Below are positions 31,579 through 41,953 of a stretch of 64,000 nt of DNA, piece by piece. The stretch comes from Nocardioides albertanoniae. GTDB lineage: Bacteria; Actinomycetota; Actinomycetes; Propionibacteriales; Nocardioidaceae. The notes beneath the pieces are model-generated. The model had not been told where the DNA came from. It was given only the letters and a program-made list of their open reading frames with translations, and searched no databases. The translations under genes were made by a program, and so were the position numbers. Position 1 is the first letter of the stretch, and every line of letters starts with the position of its first letter. The stretch covers positions 62,001-126,000 of the forward strand of contig NZ_VFOV01000001.1 in NCBI RefSeq assembly GCF_006716315.1. Direction: 5' to 3'.

Positions 31579-33681
31579 CCGCGGGTCCTGCGGCCGCGGC
31601 TGCGGCGGCGGTCCCGGTGGCGGCGCGGGCGGTCCCGGCGGCGCGGCCCGGTCCCACGGCGCCCCGGCCCGCTTCGTCTGCTCGACCTGTGCGCGGAAGG
31701 TCTTCCGGTCGGCCATCCGCTGCCGCTCCTCGGCGACCCGCTGCTGCCCCCACGGGCTCCGGAGCACCCGGAACCCGGCGTACGCCGCACCGGCGAGCAG
31801 CATCAGCACGAACAGCCCCGTGCCGAACGCCCACCCGGCCCGGTCCTGCACCCGGGCAGCGGTGGCGGAGGCGTCCTCGAGATGCCCGGCGTCCAGGTCG
31901 GCGCGGGCGCTGCCGGCGCCGACGTCGAGGAGCAGCACCAGCTCGCCGAGCTCGGTGACGGGGTTCTGGGTGCCGTCGACATTCGAGGTGGCCTCACCGA
32001 CCTCCTCGGTGACCTGCGCGGCCTGGGGCAGCCAGGTCGCCAGCGACGCATACTCGTCGGCGATGTCGGCGCCCTCGTAGGCCTCCTTGGCCGCCGCGGA
32101 GGCCGGCAGGCCGGCCTTCTTCGCCGCCGCCTGGAGCTCGGTGGCGCCGGCGCCCGCGTCCTCGATCAGACCGGTGACGGTCGCCGCGTCGTCGAACCTC
32201 CACGAGGCCATCGCCTTGCGCAGCCCCTCGGGCGGCACCCAGTCGCCGTCGGCGCGGTCGACCGCGGCGTACGACTTGCGCGCCTCGGCCCTGCGCGCGA
32301 GCTCCTTCTCGGCCTTGGGCGTGAGCACCCAGGTGCGCAGGGCCTTCTCCGGTGACGCGTCGGTGTCGTAGCGCTGCACGAGGTCGAGGAAGGTGTGCCA
32401 GTCGGTGGTGCCCTGGAGCACGTCGTCGCCGGGGCGGTCGTAGACGGTGCGGCCCTCGTAGGCGGCGTTGACGACGGCGGTGAACTCCTTGTCGGAGAGT
32501 CCGGCGACCATCTTGAAGACGGCGGTGTAGGCCGCGGGGTAGCCGTAGGCGTCGACCTCCGCGGTGACGTCGCGTCCGGCAGCGTCCCAGCTCAGCAGGG
32601 CGAAGGCGTCCTCGCTGCCGCGCTTGACCTTGGGATAGCTCTGCCCGGTGGACCCGGTCACCTTGGTCGCCCGCTGGGCGACCACCTCGGTCAGGCCCTC
32701 GCTGAGCCAGCGACCGGAGACGGTCTTCGGGTTGATCCAGGCGTGGGTCATCTCGTGGTAGAGGATCGCCGCGTCGAGGTCTTCGGAGACGACGATCTCC
32801 TTGGCGTTCTCGTCGAACCAGGCGTAGCCGAGCGCCTCGGAGGAGACGTCTTCGCGGATCGTGTCGAGGCCGCCGGGCCACGACTTCCCGATCAGCTTCT
32901 CGAGCGCGGGAAGGCCCTTGGTGACCTCCTTCTCGGCGAAGTCGAGCCAGTCGCGGTCTCCCGGGAAGCTCTGCAGCGAGACCTGGGTGTCGCCGACGGC
33001 CATCTTCTCCTCGTCGTAGACCTTCGGGTCACGCGCGGAGACGCCGCCCTCCAGGAACCCTCCGGTCGCCTTCCACGTGGTCTTCTTGCCTTTGGACTTC
33101 TTCGCCTTGAACCCCGGCGCCGAGCTGGAGAAGTCCATCGACGACGGCAGCACGACCTCGACCGTCACCGAGTGGTCGTCACCGACACCGAGCACGGGGA
33201 AGACGGCGTAGCCCTTGCCGATCCGGATGTTGTTCGTCTTCGCCCGGATCGGGGCGCCCTGCAGCTCGTAGGTCCAGGTGATGGTGCGCGACTTGCCGTA
33301 GTAGAGGTTGGCGAACGACACCGTGGCGACGTCGATGCCGGTGCCCTTGACCCGCTCGGTGGTCGCGTCGAGCTCGGCGCCGTTGCTGGTCGCCTCGAGC
33401 CTCTTCGCGTCGGCGGGGATCGGGATCGAATGACCGGTCAGGAAGTAGTAGGTCGACCCCGAGCTCGGCTGCTGGTTGGTGACCGTGATCTCGGCCTTCA
33501 CCTTGACCACGCCGGCCGACTCGTCGAGCACGTAGCGAGTGCGCGACGACTCGGCGACACCGTCGTTGGGCGCCGCGGCGACTGGCGCCGCCGCCATCAC
33601 GAGCCCGCCACCCGTCAGCACCAGCACGAACAGCCCTGCTGCTGCGCGCCGGAGACGCCCCGCGCCCTTGCCACTCTTCAC
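31429..33681 (-). CDS. membrane-anchored gluzincin-type zinc metallopeptidase
   Basis: 750 residues. Signal peptide MKSGKGAGRLRRAAAGLFVL and onward to ~36. Beta-rich N-domain to ~200. Peptidase region with LYHEMTHAW zinc motif and GRWLSEGLTEVVAQ supplying the third ligand, the M1/MA-clan spacing. Helical region after, then one membrane helix (ALFVLMLLAGAAYAG-like segment near residue 640) and a cytoplasmic tail with proline runs (PPGPPAPPPGPPPQPRP). Topology: catalytic part outside, tail inside. Substrate unknown. The last 50 residues (RDDLRVQLEKREELRRFLRD) are encoded opposite ppgK; no earlier stop exists in frame, so the overlap looks real. Confidence 0.8.
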   Translation of the reverse strand: MKSGKGAGRLRRAAAGLFVLVLTGGGLVMAAAPVAAAPNDGVAESSRTRYVLDESAGVVKVKAEITVTNQQPSSGSTYYFLTGHSIPIPADAKRLEATSNGAELDATTERVKGTGIDVATVSFANLYYGKSRTITWTYELQGAPIRAKTNNIRIGKGYAVFPVLGVGDDHSVTVEVVLPSSMDFSSSAPGFKAKKSKGKKTTWKATGGFLEGGVSARDPKVYDEEKMAVGDTQVSLQSFPGDRDWLDFAEKEVTKGLPALEKLIGKSWPGGLDTIREDVSSEALGYAWFDENAKEIVVSEDLDAAILYHEMTHAWINPKTVSGRWLSEGLTEVVAQRATKVTGSTGQSYPKVKRGSEDAFALLSWDAAGRDVTAEVDAYGYPAAYTAVFKMVAGLSDKEFTAVVNAAYEGRTVYDRPGDDVLQGTTDWHTFLDLVQRYDTDASPEKALRTWVLTPKAEKELARRAEARKSYAAVDRADGDWVPPEGLRKAMASWRFDDAATVTGLIEDAGAGATELQAAAKKAGLPASAAAKEAYEGADIADEYASLATWLPQAAQVTEEVGEATSNVDGTQNPVTELGELVLLLDVGAGSARADLDAGHLEDASATAARVQDRAGWAFGTGLFVLMLLAGAAYAGFRVLRSPWGQQRVAEERQRMADRKTFRAQVEQTKRAGAPWDRAAPPGPPAPPPGPPPQPRPQDPRSVGGELFGVQRRPDRPRGVEQLRRDDLRVQLEKREELRRFLRDTPADEE

Positions 33682-33775
33682 TGGGGAACCTTAGACCGAT
33701 GCCCCGCCGGGTAGAACCTTTTCGGGCTCTTCCGACGGGCCCGGGCCGTACGTCTGGCGGATCACGACGAGCCGA

Positions 33776-34390
33776 TCATGACCAGGGCGTGCCCCACTTG
33801 TCGGTGAAGGCCGTCTCCTCGAGCGGACGCCGGACGCGATCGCGCTCCTCGCGCTCGGCGTCGCGCGGATCGACCTGCGCGGGGTCGCCGTGGCGCCCGA
33901 CCGCGATCCCGATCATGACCCGCCACCAGTCCGGTACGCCGAAGGCCGCTGCCACCGCGTCGTGGTCGAACCCGGCGAACTGATGGGATGACAGCCCGAG
34001 CGAGGCGGCCTGGACGGTCAGGTGCGCGGCCGCCTGACCGAGGTCGTAATAGGCGTAGTCCGAGTAGGTCAGGCCGTCGCCGTCGGGCCCCACTCCGACC
34101 TGGGCGATCGCGACGAACACGGCCGACGCCCTCGGCACCCAGCCGGAGTTGCCACGGGAGAGGTGGCTCGCGAACGTCTCGTGGCCGGCCGAGCCACGAG
34201 GCAGCACCAGGAACGACCACGGCTGGCTGTTGCCTGCGCTGGGTGCCCACCGCGCCGCCTCGAGCAGCAGCCTGATCTCGGAGTCGGCGAGCTCGTGCTC
34301 CTGGTCGAAGACGCTCACCGACCACCGGTCGCGCAGGTGCTCGGTGAGATCCTCGGCTCCGGGCTGGGGCGCGCGCTTCGCAGCAGTCAT
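33776..34390 (-). CDS. nitroreductase-family FMN enzyme
   Basis: 204 residues. FMN-binding start DRWSVSVFD, then AARWAPSAGNSQPWSFLV, the standard NfsA/NfnB-type phosphate and flavin loop, and LGQAAAHLTVQAASLGLSSH in the middle helix. Reduces nitro groups, quinones or similar with NAD(P)H; real substrate unknown. ATG 34390 (TAAKRAPQPGAEDL) is preferred over an upstream in-frame start with no ribosome site. Divergent from the beta-propeller gene. Confidence 0.9.
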   Translation of the reverse strand: MTAAKRAPQPGAEDLTEHLRDRWSVSVFDQEHELADSEIRLLLEAARWAPSAGNSQPWSFLVLPRGSAGHETFASHLSRGNSGWVPRASAVFVAIAQVGVGPDGDGLTYSDYAYYDLGQAAAHLTVQAASLGLSSHQFAGFDHDAVAAAFGVPDWWRVMIGIAVGRHGDPAQVDPRDAEREERDRVRRPLEETAFTDKWGTPWS

Positions 34391-34505
34391 ACGTCCACTC
34401 TGCACCATCGACGCCACCACGACGCGCGGTGACCATCTGGGTCATATAAGTGCAATGCAACGTGATGTTGTCCTAACGGACGCAAACAGTGGCAATCATG
34501 TCTAC

Positions 34506-35798
34506 ATGCACCCAGCGAGCCCTTCTCCTGCCGCACGACCGGATCACACCACCGCCTGGGTGGTCGGCGGTCTGGTCCTCGCCCTGATCCTCGCCGTGGC
34601 GGGCTACCTCGTCTACACCGAGCTGCGAGGCGACGGTGACGCCACCGGCTTCGCGCCGGTGACCTCGGAGCCGAAGCAGGTCTGGTCGTGGAGCTCGGAC
34701 CAGGAGGTGGCGTACGCCCAGGACCTTCCGAACGGCGGGTCCCTGGTCAGCCTCAGCGGCGAGGCCGACGGCATCGTCGCCCTCGACAAGAACGGCAAGG
34801 AGGAGTGGCGGGACGAGAAGCACCCGTACAACATCGTCATCGTCCACGAGAAGGAGCAGCTGATCGAGGCCAGCTGGTATGTCGCACAGGCGAGCAGCAG
34901 CGGATCCACCAGCGACAGCGGCACCATCCTCTTCGACTTCGACGGCGAGGCGACCTGGGAGGCCCCGGAGGGCGTCGATCTCTACTCCATCGAGGAGGAC
35001 GGCAGCTATCTCGTCTCCGACGACGACGGCATGACCAGGCTCGACCCGAAGACGGACGAGGAGAGCTGGACGATCCCGGGCAGCGACTTCACGCTGAGCA
35101 CCTCAGCGATCTACGCCCTCGACGGGGACGACGTCGTCCGCTACGGCCTCGACGGCAAGGAGGCGTGGCGCACGACACTGCCCGCGAGCTACGACAGCGG
35201 CCTCGACGAGTACGGCCGGACCCAGCTCTACTCCTCCGACGAGATGCTCCTCGTCGACTCCGGTTCACTCCTGGCGTACGCGCCGGAGAGCGGCGAGAAG
35301 CTCTGGTCCGAGTCGACCGGTGGCGAGGTCCTCCGGGCCGCGGACGACCGTTTTGTGGTCGTGCCGACCTCGGAGTACGACGAGGAGACCGGCGAGAAGA
35401 AGCCGCTGTCGGGGCCGTTCCCGATCTTCGGACCCGAGGGGAAGGTCGGCGACATCGACCTCGCCACGAGCGGTGCCTACCTCACCATGGACGTGATCTC
35501 GCTCGACGGCCGGCCGGTCAACTTCCACGAGTCCTCGGGCACTCTCTTCGATGCCGACGGCGCGGTGATCGACACGGACCACGACCACGTCGCCCAAGCC
35601 CTCGACGAGGGCGCCTACACTGTCGACGGCTCCACGATCGGCTACCGCGCCTGGGACAGCGACGACGCCGCCTGGACCCTCGATCTCACAGATGTCGACT
35701 CGATGGCCGACGACTACTACCCCGAGGACGTGCGCGTCAGCACGGCGAAGGACGGGATCTACGTCAACGACAAGACGTCCGTACGCCTCTACCGCTGA
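34506..35798 (+). CDS. membrane-anchored PQQ-like beta-propeller protein
   Basis: 430 residues. Short cytoplasmic start, one membrane helix (TAWVVGGLVLALILAVAGYL, residues ~18-37), then an extracytoplasmic domain of repeated beta blades: VWSWSSDQEVAYAQDLPNG, DGIVALDKNGKEEWRDE, TILFDFDGEATWEAP, GMTRLDPKTDEESWTIP and LAYAPESGEKLWSEST. The D-x-x-G-x-x-x-W blade ends are typical of PQQ-like repeats. Probably a scaffold or binding protein, not an enzyme, since no cofactor ligands were identified. ATG 34506 gives the shortest sensible cytoplasmic end; an in-frame ATG at 34455 is also possible. TATAAG at 34445-34450 could be its -10. Confidence 0.75.
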   Translation: MHPASPSPAARPDHTTAWVVGGLVLALILAVAGYLVYTELRGDGDATGFAPVTSEPKQVWSWSSDQEVAYAQDLPNGGSLVSLSGEADGIVALDKNGKEEWRDEKHPYNIVIVHEKEQLIEASWYVAQASSSGSTSDSGTILFDFDGEATWEAPEGVDLYSIEEDGSYLVSDDDGMTRLDPKTDEESWTIPGSDFTLSTSAIYALDGDDVVRYGLDGKEAWRTTLPASYDSGLDEYGRTQLYSSDEMLLVDSGSLLAYAPESGEKLWSESTGGEVLRAADDRFVVVPTSEYDEETGEKKPLSGPFPIFGPEGKVGDIDLATSGAYLTMDVISLDGRPVNFHESSGTLFDADGAVIDTDHDHVAQALDEGAYTVDGSTIGYRAWDSDDAAWTLDLTDVDSMADDYYPEDVRVSTAKDGIYVNDKTSVRLYR

Positions 35799-35806
35799 CC
35801 CTCGTC

Positions 35807-36442
35807 TCAGGCGAGGTAGCGGCCCGGCCGGTGGTTGAAGGCCAGGAAGATGTTGAGGACCACCGCGCCGGTGGCCGAGAGCAGCACGGTGAGCGGGGAG
35901 ACGGCGAGCAGGGCGAGCAGGATGACGCTGACGTCGAGGCCCATCTGCACGTAGCCGGCGCGCAGGTTCAGGCGCTCCTGGAGGATCAGCGCGAGCACGT
36001 TGAACCCGCCCATCGAGGCGCCGTGGCGGAAGATGACCAGCAGCCCGAGCCCGACCAGCAGGTTGCCGGCGAGCACGCCGTAGACCGTGTCGAGATCCTT
36101 GATGTCGAGCAGGTCGTGGTGCACCCGGGTCAGGGCCGAGGTCGCGACGACGCAGATCAGCGACCTGACGGTGAACCCCATGCCCTTCTTGGAGAGCGAG
36201 AGGGCGAAGAACGGCAGGTTCACCAGCACGAACAGCACCTCGAACGGCAGCCCGGTCCAGTAGGACACCAGCAGGCTGAGCCCGGCGGTGCCGCCGGTCA
36301 CCGCGCCGACGGACTTGATCAGGTAGAGCCCCAGTGAGGTGACGACCACGCTCGTGACGTAGCCGAGCATGTCCTCCACCCGGGTATGGGGGACTCGGAT
36401 CGACTCGAGGGAGTCTGCAATCGGCTCGGACACGACACTCAT
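35807..36442 (-). CDS. YitT-family (DUF161) membrane protein
   Basis: 211 residues, five to six membrane helices. Family motifs: GAVTGGTAGLSLLVSYWTGL (conserved Gly-rich loop) and FRHGASMGGFNVLALILQER. YitT/YczE-type proteins are widespread and of unknown function; no transport substrate is assigned. No C-terminal DUF2179 domain, so it is the short form. Stands 85 bp upstream of nothing on its own strand and converges with the beta-propeller gene. Confidence 0.85.
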   Translation of the reverse strand: MSVVSEPIADSLESIRVPHTRVEDMLGYVTSVVVTSLGLYLIKSVGAVTGGTAGLSLLVSYWTGLPFEVLFVLVNLPFFALSLSKKGMGFTVRSLICVVATSALTRVHHDLLDIKDLDTVYGVLAGNLLVGLGLLVIFRHGASMGGFNVLALILQERLNLRAGYVQMGLDVSVILLALLAVSPLTVLLSATGAVVLNIFLAFNHRPGRYLA

Positions 36443-36527
36443 TCTGTGTGCCGTGCCCGAGCCGAGCAGAATCCGCTACGCGGAGACGTACGTCACGTTT
36501 CCGCTGGTCAGGTGAGTAATCCCAGGA

Positions 36528-37928
36528 TCACGCACGCACTCGAGCGAGCGCGCCGACGATCTCGTCGACCTTGGCCTTCGCGTCACCGAAGAGCATCTGG
36601 GAGTTGTCGCGGAAGAAGAGCGGGTTCTGCACACCCGCGTAGCCCGCGGCCATCGACCGCTTGAAGACGACGACGTTCTTCGACTCCCAGACCCGCAGGA
36701 CGGGCATGCCGGCGATCGGCGAGCTCGGGTCCTCGGCGGCGGCCGGGTTGACGGTGTCGTTGGCGCCGATGACCAGGACGACGTCGGTCTCGGCCAGGTC
36801 GTCGTTGATCTCGTCCATCTCGAGGACGATGTCGTAGGGCACCTTGGCCTCGGCCAGCAGCACGTTCATGTGGCCCGGCAGACGGCCCGCGACCGGGTGG
36901 ATGCCGAAACGTACGTCGACGCCCTTGTCCCGCAGGATGCGGGTGAGCTCGGCGACCGGGTACTGCGCCTGGGCGACGGCCATGCCGTAGCCGGGGGTGA
37001 TGACCACGGACGAGGCGCCGGCGAGCAGCTCGGCGGTGTCCTCGGCGTTGATCTCGCGGTGCTCGCCGTAGTCGACGTCACCGGACGGGCCGGCCTCGAC
37101 ACCGAAGCCACCGGCGATGACCGAGATGAACGAGCGGTTCATCGCCTGGCACATGATGTAGGAGAGGTACGCACCCGAGGAGCCGACCAGGGCACCGGTG
37201 ACGATCAGCAGGTCGTTGCCCAGCAGGAAGCCCGAGGCGGCAGCGGCCCAGCCGGAGTAGCTGTTGAGCATCGAGACCACGACCGGCATGTCGCCGCCGC
37301 CGATGGAGGCGACCAGGTGCCAGCCGAGAGCCAGCGCGACGGCGGTGACCGCGATCAGCAGCGGCAGCGTCGGGTTGATGACGTAGACGACCGTCAGGAC
37401 CACGAAGACGACCAGGGCGCCGATGTTGATGAAGTTCTTGCCGGGCAGCATCAGCGGGGCCGACTTGATCCGCGCGGAGAGCTTGAGGAAGGCGACGATC
37501 GAGCCGGTGAACGTCACCGCACCGATGAAGACGCCGATGAAGACCTCGGCCGAGTGGATCGCGCCGCCGTGAATGTGGCCAGCGGCGGCTTCGAGGTGGC
37601 CGTTCCAGCCGATGAGCACGGCGGCCAGACCCACGAAGGAGTGCAGCAGCGCGATCAGCTCGGGCATGCCGGTCATCTCGACGACCTTGGCTCGCCAGAG
37701 CCCGATCACGGCACCGACGACGACCGCGGCGACGAGCACGATCACGGCGACCGAGGTGGCACCGTCGGCCACCTGGATGACGGTGGCGACCAGCGCCAGC
37801 ACCATGCCGGAGACTCCGTAGAGCCAGCCCTGCGAGGCGGTCTCGTGCTTGGACAGACCTGCCAGCGACAGGATGAAGAGGAGCGCGGCGACGAGGTAGG
37901 CCGCACCGGAGATGGAGAGAATGTCCAT
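36528..37928 (-). CDS. pntB: NAD(P) transhydrogenase subunit beta
   Basis: 466 residues. About nine membrane helices in residues 1-280 ([40 protein letters not shown]), then the NADP-binding domain [58 protein letters not shown]. Couples proton entry to hydride transfer from NADH to NADP+, making NADPH. It starts 2 bp after the pntA stop, an operon as usual. No signal of separate regulation inside the pair. Confidence 0.96.
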   Translation of the reverse strand: MDILSISGAAYLVAALLFILSLAGLSKHETASQGWLYGVSGMVLALVATVIQVADGATSVAVIVLVAAVVVGAVIGLWRAKVVEMTGMPELIALLHSFVGLAAVLIGWNGHLEAAAGHIHGGAIHSAEVFIGVFIGAVTFTGSIVAFLKLSARIKSAPLMLPGKNFINIGALVVFVVLTVVYVINPTLPLLIAVTAVALALGWHLVASIGGGDMPVVVSMLNSYSGWAAAASGFLLGNDLLIVTGALVGSSGAYLSYIMCQAMNRSFISVIAGGFGVEAGPSGDVDYGEHREINAEDTAELLAGASSVVITPGYGMAVAQAQYPVAELTRILRDKGVDVRFGIHPVAGRLPGHMNVLLAEAKVPYDIVLEMDEINDDLAETDVVLVIGANDTVNPAAAEDPSSPIAGMPVLRVWESKNVVVFKRSMAAGYAGVQNPLFFRDNSQMLFGDAKAKVDEIVGALARVRA

Positions 37929-37930
37929 GA

Positions 37931-39463
37931 TCAGGCCTTCCGGAACATCGAGAGCATGCGGCGGGTCACGGCGAAGCCACCGAAGATGTTGATGCTCGCC
38001 AGCAGCGTGGCGATGCCCGCGAGCACCATGACCACGTCGTCAGCGACCGTGAGCTGAAGCAGGGCGCCGACCACGACGATGCCGGAGATCGCGTTGGTCA
38101 CCGACATGAGCGGCGTGTGCAGCGCGTGGTGGACGTGGCCGATCACGTAGAAGCCGATCACCGTGGAGAGCGTCAGCACGGTGAAGTGCTGGGTGATCTC
38201 GGCCGGAGCGACCGCGTTGAGCAGGAAGAGCGCGAGCGCACCGACGCCGACCAGCGCGAGCTTCGCACCGGCGGAGAGCGGCTTCTTCTCCTCCTTCTCC
38301 ACGACCTCGGCGGCGGGCGCCGCCGCGGCAGGGGCCGCCGAGACCTGTACGGCCGGGGGCGGCCAGAGCACGTCGCCGTCGTGCACGACGGTCAGGCCAC
38401 GCTGCACCTGGTCGTCGAGATCGAGGGCGAGCACGCCGTCCTTCTCGGGCGTGACCAGCTTCATCAGGTTGACCAGGTTGGTGCCGTAGAGCTGGCTCGA
38501 CTGCGCGGGCAGGCGCGCGGGGAGGTCGGTGTAGCCGATGATCGTGACGCCGTTGGGGGTCGTGACGACCTCGTCCTTGACGGTGCCCTCGACGTTGCCG
38601 CCCATCGCGGCAGCCATGTCGACGATGACCGAGCCGGGCTTCATGCTCGCCACGTCGGCGGCGGTGATCAGCTTCGGCGCCGGACGGCCCGGGATCAGTG
38701 CGGTCGTGACGATGATGTCGACCTCTTCGGCCTGCTCGGAGTAGATCTCCGCGGCGCGCTTGTCGTAGTCCTCCGAGGTCGCCTTGGCGTAGCCGTCGGT
38801 CGACTTCTCGACCTCGACCTCGACCTTGAGGTATTCGCCGCCGAGCGACTTGACCTGGTCGGCGACCTCCGGGCGGGGGTCGGTGGCACGCACGATCGCG
38901 CCGAGCGAGCTCGCGGCGCCGATCGCGGCCAGGCCGGCGACACCGGCACCGGCGACGAGCACCTTCGCCGGCGGCACCTTGCCCGCGGCGGTGACCTGGC
39001 CGGTGAAGAAGCGGCCGAAGTGGTGGGCGGCCTCGACGACGGCGCGGTAGCCGGCGATGTTGGCCTGGCTGGAGAGGATGTCCATCGACTGGGCGCGCGA
39101 GATACGCGGCACCGCGTCCATCGCGAAGGCGTCCACCTTGCGCGCGGCCAGGGCGCCGAGGAGCTCGTCGCTCTGCGCGGGCGCCAGCGGCGCGACCAGG
39201 GTCGCTCCGCTCTTCAGCTGCTCGACCTCGCCGACCGAGGGTGCGTTGACCCGGAAGACCAGGTCGGCGCCCCACGCGTCGGCGGAGCTGCCGAGCCGTG
39301 CACCGGCCTCGGTGTAGGCCTCGTCCTTGAAGCTGGATGCCTCGCCGGCCCCACCCTCGATGACGACGTCATACCCCAGGCCGGTCAGCTTCTTGACCGT
39401 CTCCGGCGTTGCCGCCACCCGGGTCTCCCCAGGCTTCGACTCTCGGGTCACTCCGATGAGCAT
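37931..39463 (-). CDS. pntA: NAD(P) transhydrogenase subunit alpha (single-chain form)
   Basis: 510 residues, so both the NAD-binding domain I and the membrane part are in one chain, as in E. coli, not split as PntAA/PntAB. Start [20 protein letters not shown] is typical; Rossmann region [39 protein letters not shown]. The linker (residues ~370-395) is Ala/Lys rich ([19 protein letters not shown]), followed by about four membrane helices. Forms the proton-pumping transhydrogenase with PntB. A GTTACCG-GT-CGGTAAC inverted repeat 118 bp upstream may be regulatory. Confidence 0.96.
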   Translation of the reverse strand: MLIGVTRESKPGETRVAATPETVKKLTGLGYDVVIEGGAGEASSFKDEAYTEAGARLGSSADAWGADLVFRVNAPSVGEVEQLKSGATLVAPLAPAQSDELLGALAARKVDAFAMDAVPRISRAQSMDILSSQANIAGYRAVVEAAHHFGRFFTGQVTAAGKVPPAKVLVAGAGVAGLAAIGAASSLGAIVRATDPRPEVADQVKSLGGEYLKVEVEVEKSTDGYAKATSEDYDKRAAEIYSEQAEEVDIIVTTALIPGRPAPKLITAADVASMKPGSVIVDMAAAMGGNVEGTVKDEVVTTPNGVTIIGYTDLPARLPAQSSQLYGTNLVNLMKLVTPEKDGVLALDLDDQVQRGLTVVHDGDVLWPPPAVQVSAAPAAAAPAAEVVEKEEKKPLSAGAKLALVGVGALALFLLNAVAPAEITQHFTVLTLSTVIGFYVIGHVHHALHTPLMSVTNAISGIVVVGALLQLTVADDVVMVLAGIATLLASINIFGGFAVTRRMLSMFRKA

Positions 39464-39580
39464 CCTCGACTCCTTCGTCTGCTAAACGGTGTTCTCAGTC
39501 TCCAGCATGGCGGGATCCCGGTCTGCCGATCAGCGTGTGACCGAATCATGACCGGCATCGACCGGAACCCCACCGTGCTG

Positions 39581-39596
39581 GTTACCGGTCGGTAAC
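39581..39596. promoter_or_regulatory. inverted repeat upstream of pntA
   Basis: GTTACCG-GT-CGGTAAC, 7-bp perfect arms, in the 238-bp gap between pntA and the DUF2332 gene. Nothing else recognised in this gap. Candidate operator or promoter element. Confidence 0.4.
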
Positions 39597-39701
39597 GGTA
39601 GGGCAGATCACGAGGTGGACACCAGGTCTGTCCAGTTGTATCGGTCCAAGACCTGTGGTCCGCCTCACGTCCTCACAGGTCCTCGGTCGGATCCAGGTGC
39701 G

Positions 39702-40694
39702 TCAGATCCAGCTGAGCGCCGCACCGTGCCCCTGGACCCAGCCGACCGCCTGACCGTCGACCGCCAGACACAGCCGATGACCCGCGTCCGGCACGCTCGG
39801 CGCCGTGGCCGCGAGCGAGGGGATCACGCGGGTTCCCTCGAGGCTGATCCAGTGGCAGCGACCTTCAGAGGCCGACGTACGCAGCCGCTCCTCGAGCCGG
39901 TGGCGGTCGGGTTCGTCGAGATAGGCCACGGCGGCGCTGTGGTGCACCACCGGCACGCCGCCGGAGGCCGCGGCGATGTCGAGCGCCTCGTCGAAGCGGT
40001 CGAGCATGTCTCCGGCAAGAAGCCGCGGCGGGTCGGTCCGGGTCACCTCGATCGCCGCGGCCAGACGGTCGCGGCGCTCGGCGTGCTCGGGCCAGATCAG
40101 GGTGAGGAGCCAGGCCATGTCGTCCTCGTCGGTGACGTCGAGCGGGTCGAGGTCGACCCCGACGCGGGCGGTGATGCGCGGCGGGCGGGCCGGGATCGGC
40201 ACCGCTCCGGTCGCCGAGGTCTGCAGGGTCGGGCCGCCCGACCCGCGCAGTGCGCCCGCTCCCTCCCAGACGTAGTCGTAGCGATCCGGGTAGAGACAGA
40301 GACCCGCGCTGGCCCCGAGCTCGACGAGCGCGAGCGGCTCGTCGCCGAGCGACGCCAGGGCGGGGGTCAGCGCGGTCAGCCTGGCCACCTCGTTGGTCTG
40401 CGTACGCCGCGCCAGGATCGTCTCGCGCACCGCAGGCCACTGCGGGCCGAGCAGCAGATCCCGCAGGGTCGCGTAGGGCCCAGGCCGCAGACCGTGCCAG
40501 CGGGCGGCCGCGAAGACGAGGTTGGCCTGCCGCTTCCCCGCAGGGAGGCCACGCAGCACCTCGAGCACCTCCGGATCGCCGGCGACGCCCGTGGCCCAGG
40601 CCTGGAAGCAGGGCGAGGTGGACATCTCGACCGCGTGGAAGCGGTAGCTCTCCTCGATGTCGTTCGGGCCGGTCAGATCGTTCAACGGCAGCAT
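39702..40694 (-). CDS. DUF2332-family protein
   Basis: 330 residues. Conserved stretches include SPCFQAWATGVAGDPEVLEV, LVELGASAGLCLYPDRYDY (a Gly-rich turn like that of SAM-binding folds) and VVHHSAAVAYLDEP. DUF2332 is common in actinobacteria and proteobacteria and has no proven function; the ELGASAG turn makes a methyltransferase-like fold possible. ATG 40694 is preceded by a weak ribosome site; the long in-frame extension upstream is a shadow of the divergent citrate synthase-like gene. Confidence 0.8.
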   Translation of the reverse strand: MLPLNDLTGPNDIEESYRFHAVEMSTSPCFQAWATGVAGDPEVLEVLRGLPAGKRQANLVFAAARWHGLRPGPYATLRDLLLGPQWPAVRETILARRTQTNEVARLTALTPALASLGDEPLALVELGASAGLCLYPDRYDYVWEGAGALRGSGGPTLQTSATGAVPIPARPPRITARVGVDLDPLDVTDEDDMAWLLTLIWPEHAERRDRLAAAIEVTRTDPPRLLAGDMLDRFDEALDIAAASGGVPVVHHSAAVAYLDEPDRHRLEERLRTSASEGRCHWISLEGTRVIPSLAATAPSVPDAGHRLCLAVDGQAVGWVQGHGAALSWI

Positions 40695-40832
40695 GGGCGC
40701 TCCTGTGGTGAGGCGAGCGGGGTTCGGATCGGTGAGGACGGTGTGAACGCACTGTGCCCGCGGGCCAGAAGCGGTCGCCACGTCGATCGAGTCGACATGG
40801 CGCCGGGGCGCGGCGTACGCGAGAGTGGCGTC

Positions 40833-41930
40833 GTGACCGAGTGGATCGCGGCCCGCGAGGCCGCCCAGCGCCTCGGGGTGAAGCGCACGACGCTCTACAC
40901 CTACGTCAGCCGCAACCTGCTCTCGCGGCGCCGCGAGGGCAGCGAGAGCCTGTTCGACCGCGCCGAGATCGACGCCCTGGTCAGCACGCGCCACCACCCT
41001 GGGTCGCCGCTCGGGGTGCTGCGGATGCGTTCGGTGCGCTCGAGCGTGAGCGAGGTGCGCGAGGGCGAGCTGTTCCTGCGCGGCGTGCCGCTGGCCGATC
41101 TCGCCGACGAGCCCTTCGAGGAGGTCGTCGACCTCGTGCTCGGGCCGGTCGCCGAGGTGGCCGTCGACGTGCCGGCGCACCTGGCACCGCTCCCGCTCGC
41201 GCGCCGGCTCCCGGCGCTGGCGCAGTGGGCGGGCTCCGGCGGCGATCGGGTCGACGCCGCCGGGACGGCCGGCGTCGCCAAGGGTCTGCTCGATGCTGCC
41301 CCGGTCGCCCTCGGTGGGCCGGCCGGGCCGGTCGGGCCAGTTGGACCAGTTGGATCGGTCGCTGAGGCGACCTTCGTCGCGATCGCCGGCCGCCAGGGCA
41401 GCCCTGAGGAGGTCGCAGCCGTCAGCACCGCTCTGGTCTCGCTCGTCGACCACGGCATGGCGGCCTCGGTGGTCGCGGCCCGGGTCGCGGCCTCGGCACG
41501 GGCCTCGGCGTACGACTGCCTGGTCGCCGGCTACGCGGCGCTCTCCGGGCAGCTCCACGGTGGCATCGGCGGCTCGGCGCTCACCGTGCTGCGGGACGGC
41601 CCGCCGTCCGACCCGAGCCGACGGGTGCCCGGCTTCGGCCACTGGCGACACCCCGGAGGTGACCCCCGAGCCGACGCGATCCTCGCTCGCCTGGCACTCG
41701 TCGACGGCTCGACTCCGACGGTGGCACGCCTCGAGGAGATCGCCGCCAGGACCGGTCACCGACCCAACATCGACGGTGCCCTCGCCGCGCTCGTCACCGT
41801 CTGCGGCCTGCCCGACGATGCCGCCGAGGTGCTCTTCCAGATCGGCCGTACGGTCGGCCTGGCGGCGCACGTCGTCGAGGAGTCAGGCGAGGACCCGTTG
41901 CGCTGGCGGGCGATCGACCCCAGCGCCTGA
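40833..41930 (+). CDS. citrate synthase-like protein with N-terminal MerR-type HTH
   Basis: 365 residues, shorter than ordinary citrate synthase (~430). Residues 1-50 are an excisionase/MerR-like helix-turn-helix (WIAAREAAQRLGVKRTTLYT, then NLLSRRREGSESLFDRAEID). The rest is the citrate synthase fold with all three catalytic positions kept: His in QLHGGIGG, His in VPGFGHWRHP, Asp in RPNIDGALAAL. A GPVGPVGPVG linker repeat lies at residues ~162-171. Could be a 2-methylcitrate/citrate synthase, a citryl-CoA-type enzyme or a DNA-binding sensor of CoA esters. GTG 40833 is the first start giving the HTH. Divergent from the DUF2332 gene. Confidence 0.82.
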   Translation: MTEWIAAREAAQRLGVKRTTLYTYVSRNLLSRRREGSESLFDRAEIDALVSTRHHPGSPLGVLRMRSVRSSVSEVREGELFLRGVPLADLADEPFEEVVDLVLGPVAEVAVDVPAHLAPLPLARRLPALAQWAGSGGDRVDAAGTAGVAKGLLDAAPVALGGPAGPVGPVGPVGSVAEATFVAIAGRQGSPEEVAAVSTALVSLVDHGMAASVVAARVAASARASAYDCLVAGYAALSGQLHGGIGGSALTVLRDGPPSDPSRRVPGFGHWRHPGGDPRADAILARLALVDGSTPTVARLEEIAARTGHRPNIDGALAALVTVCGLPDDAAEVLFQIGRTVGLAAHVVEESGEDPLRWRAIDPSA

Positions 41931-41953
41931 CTCGGGTCGGAGACCCCGGGGCG

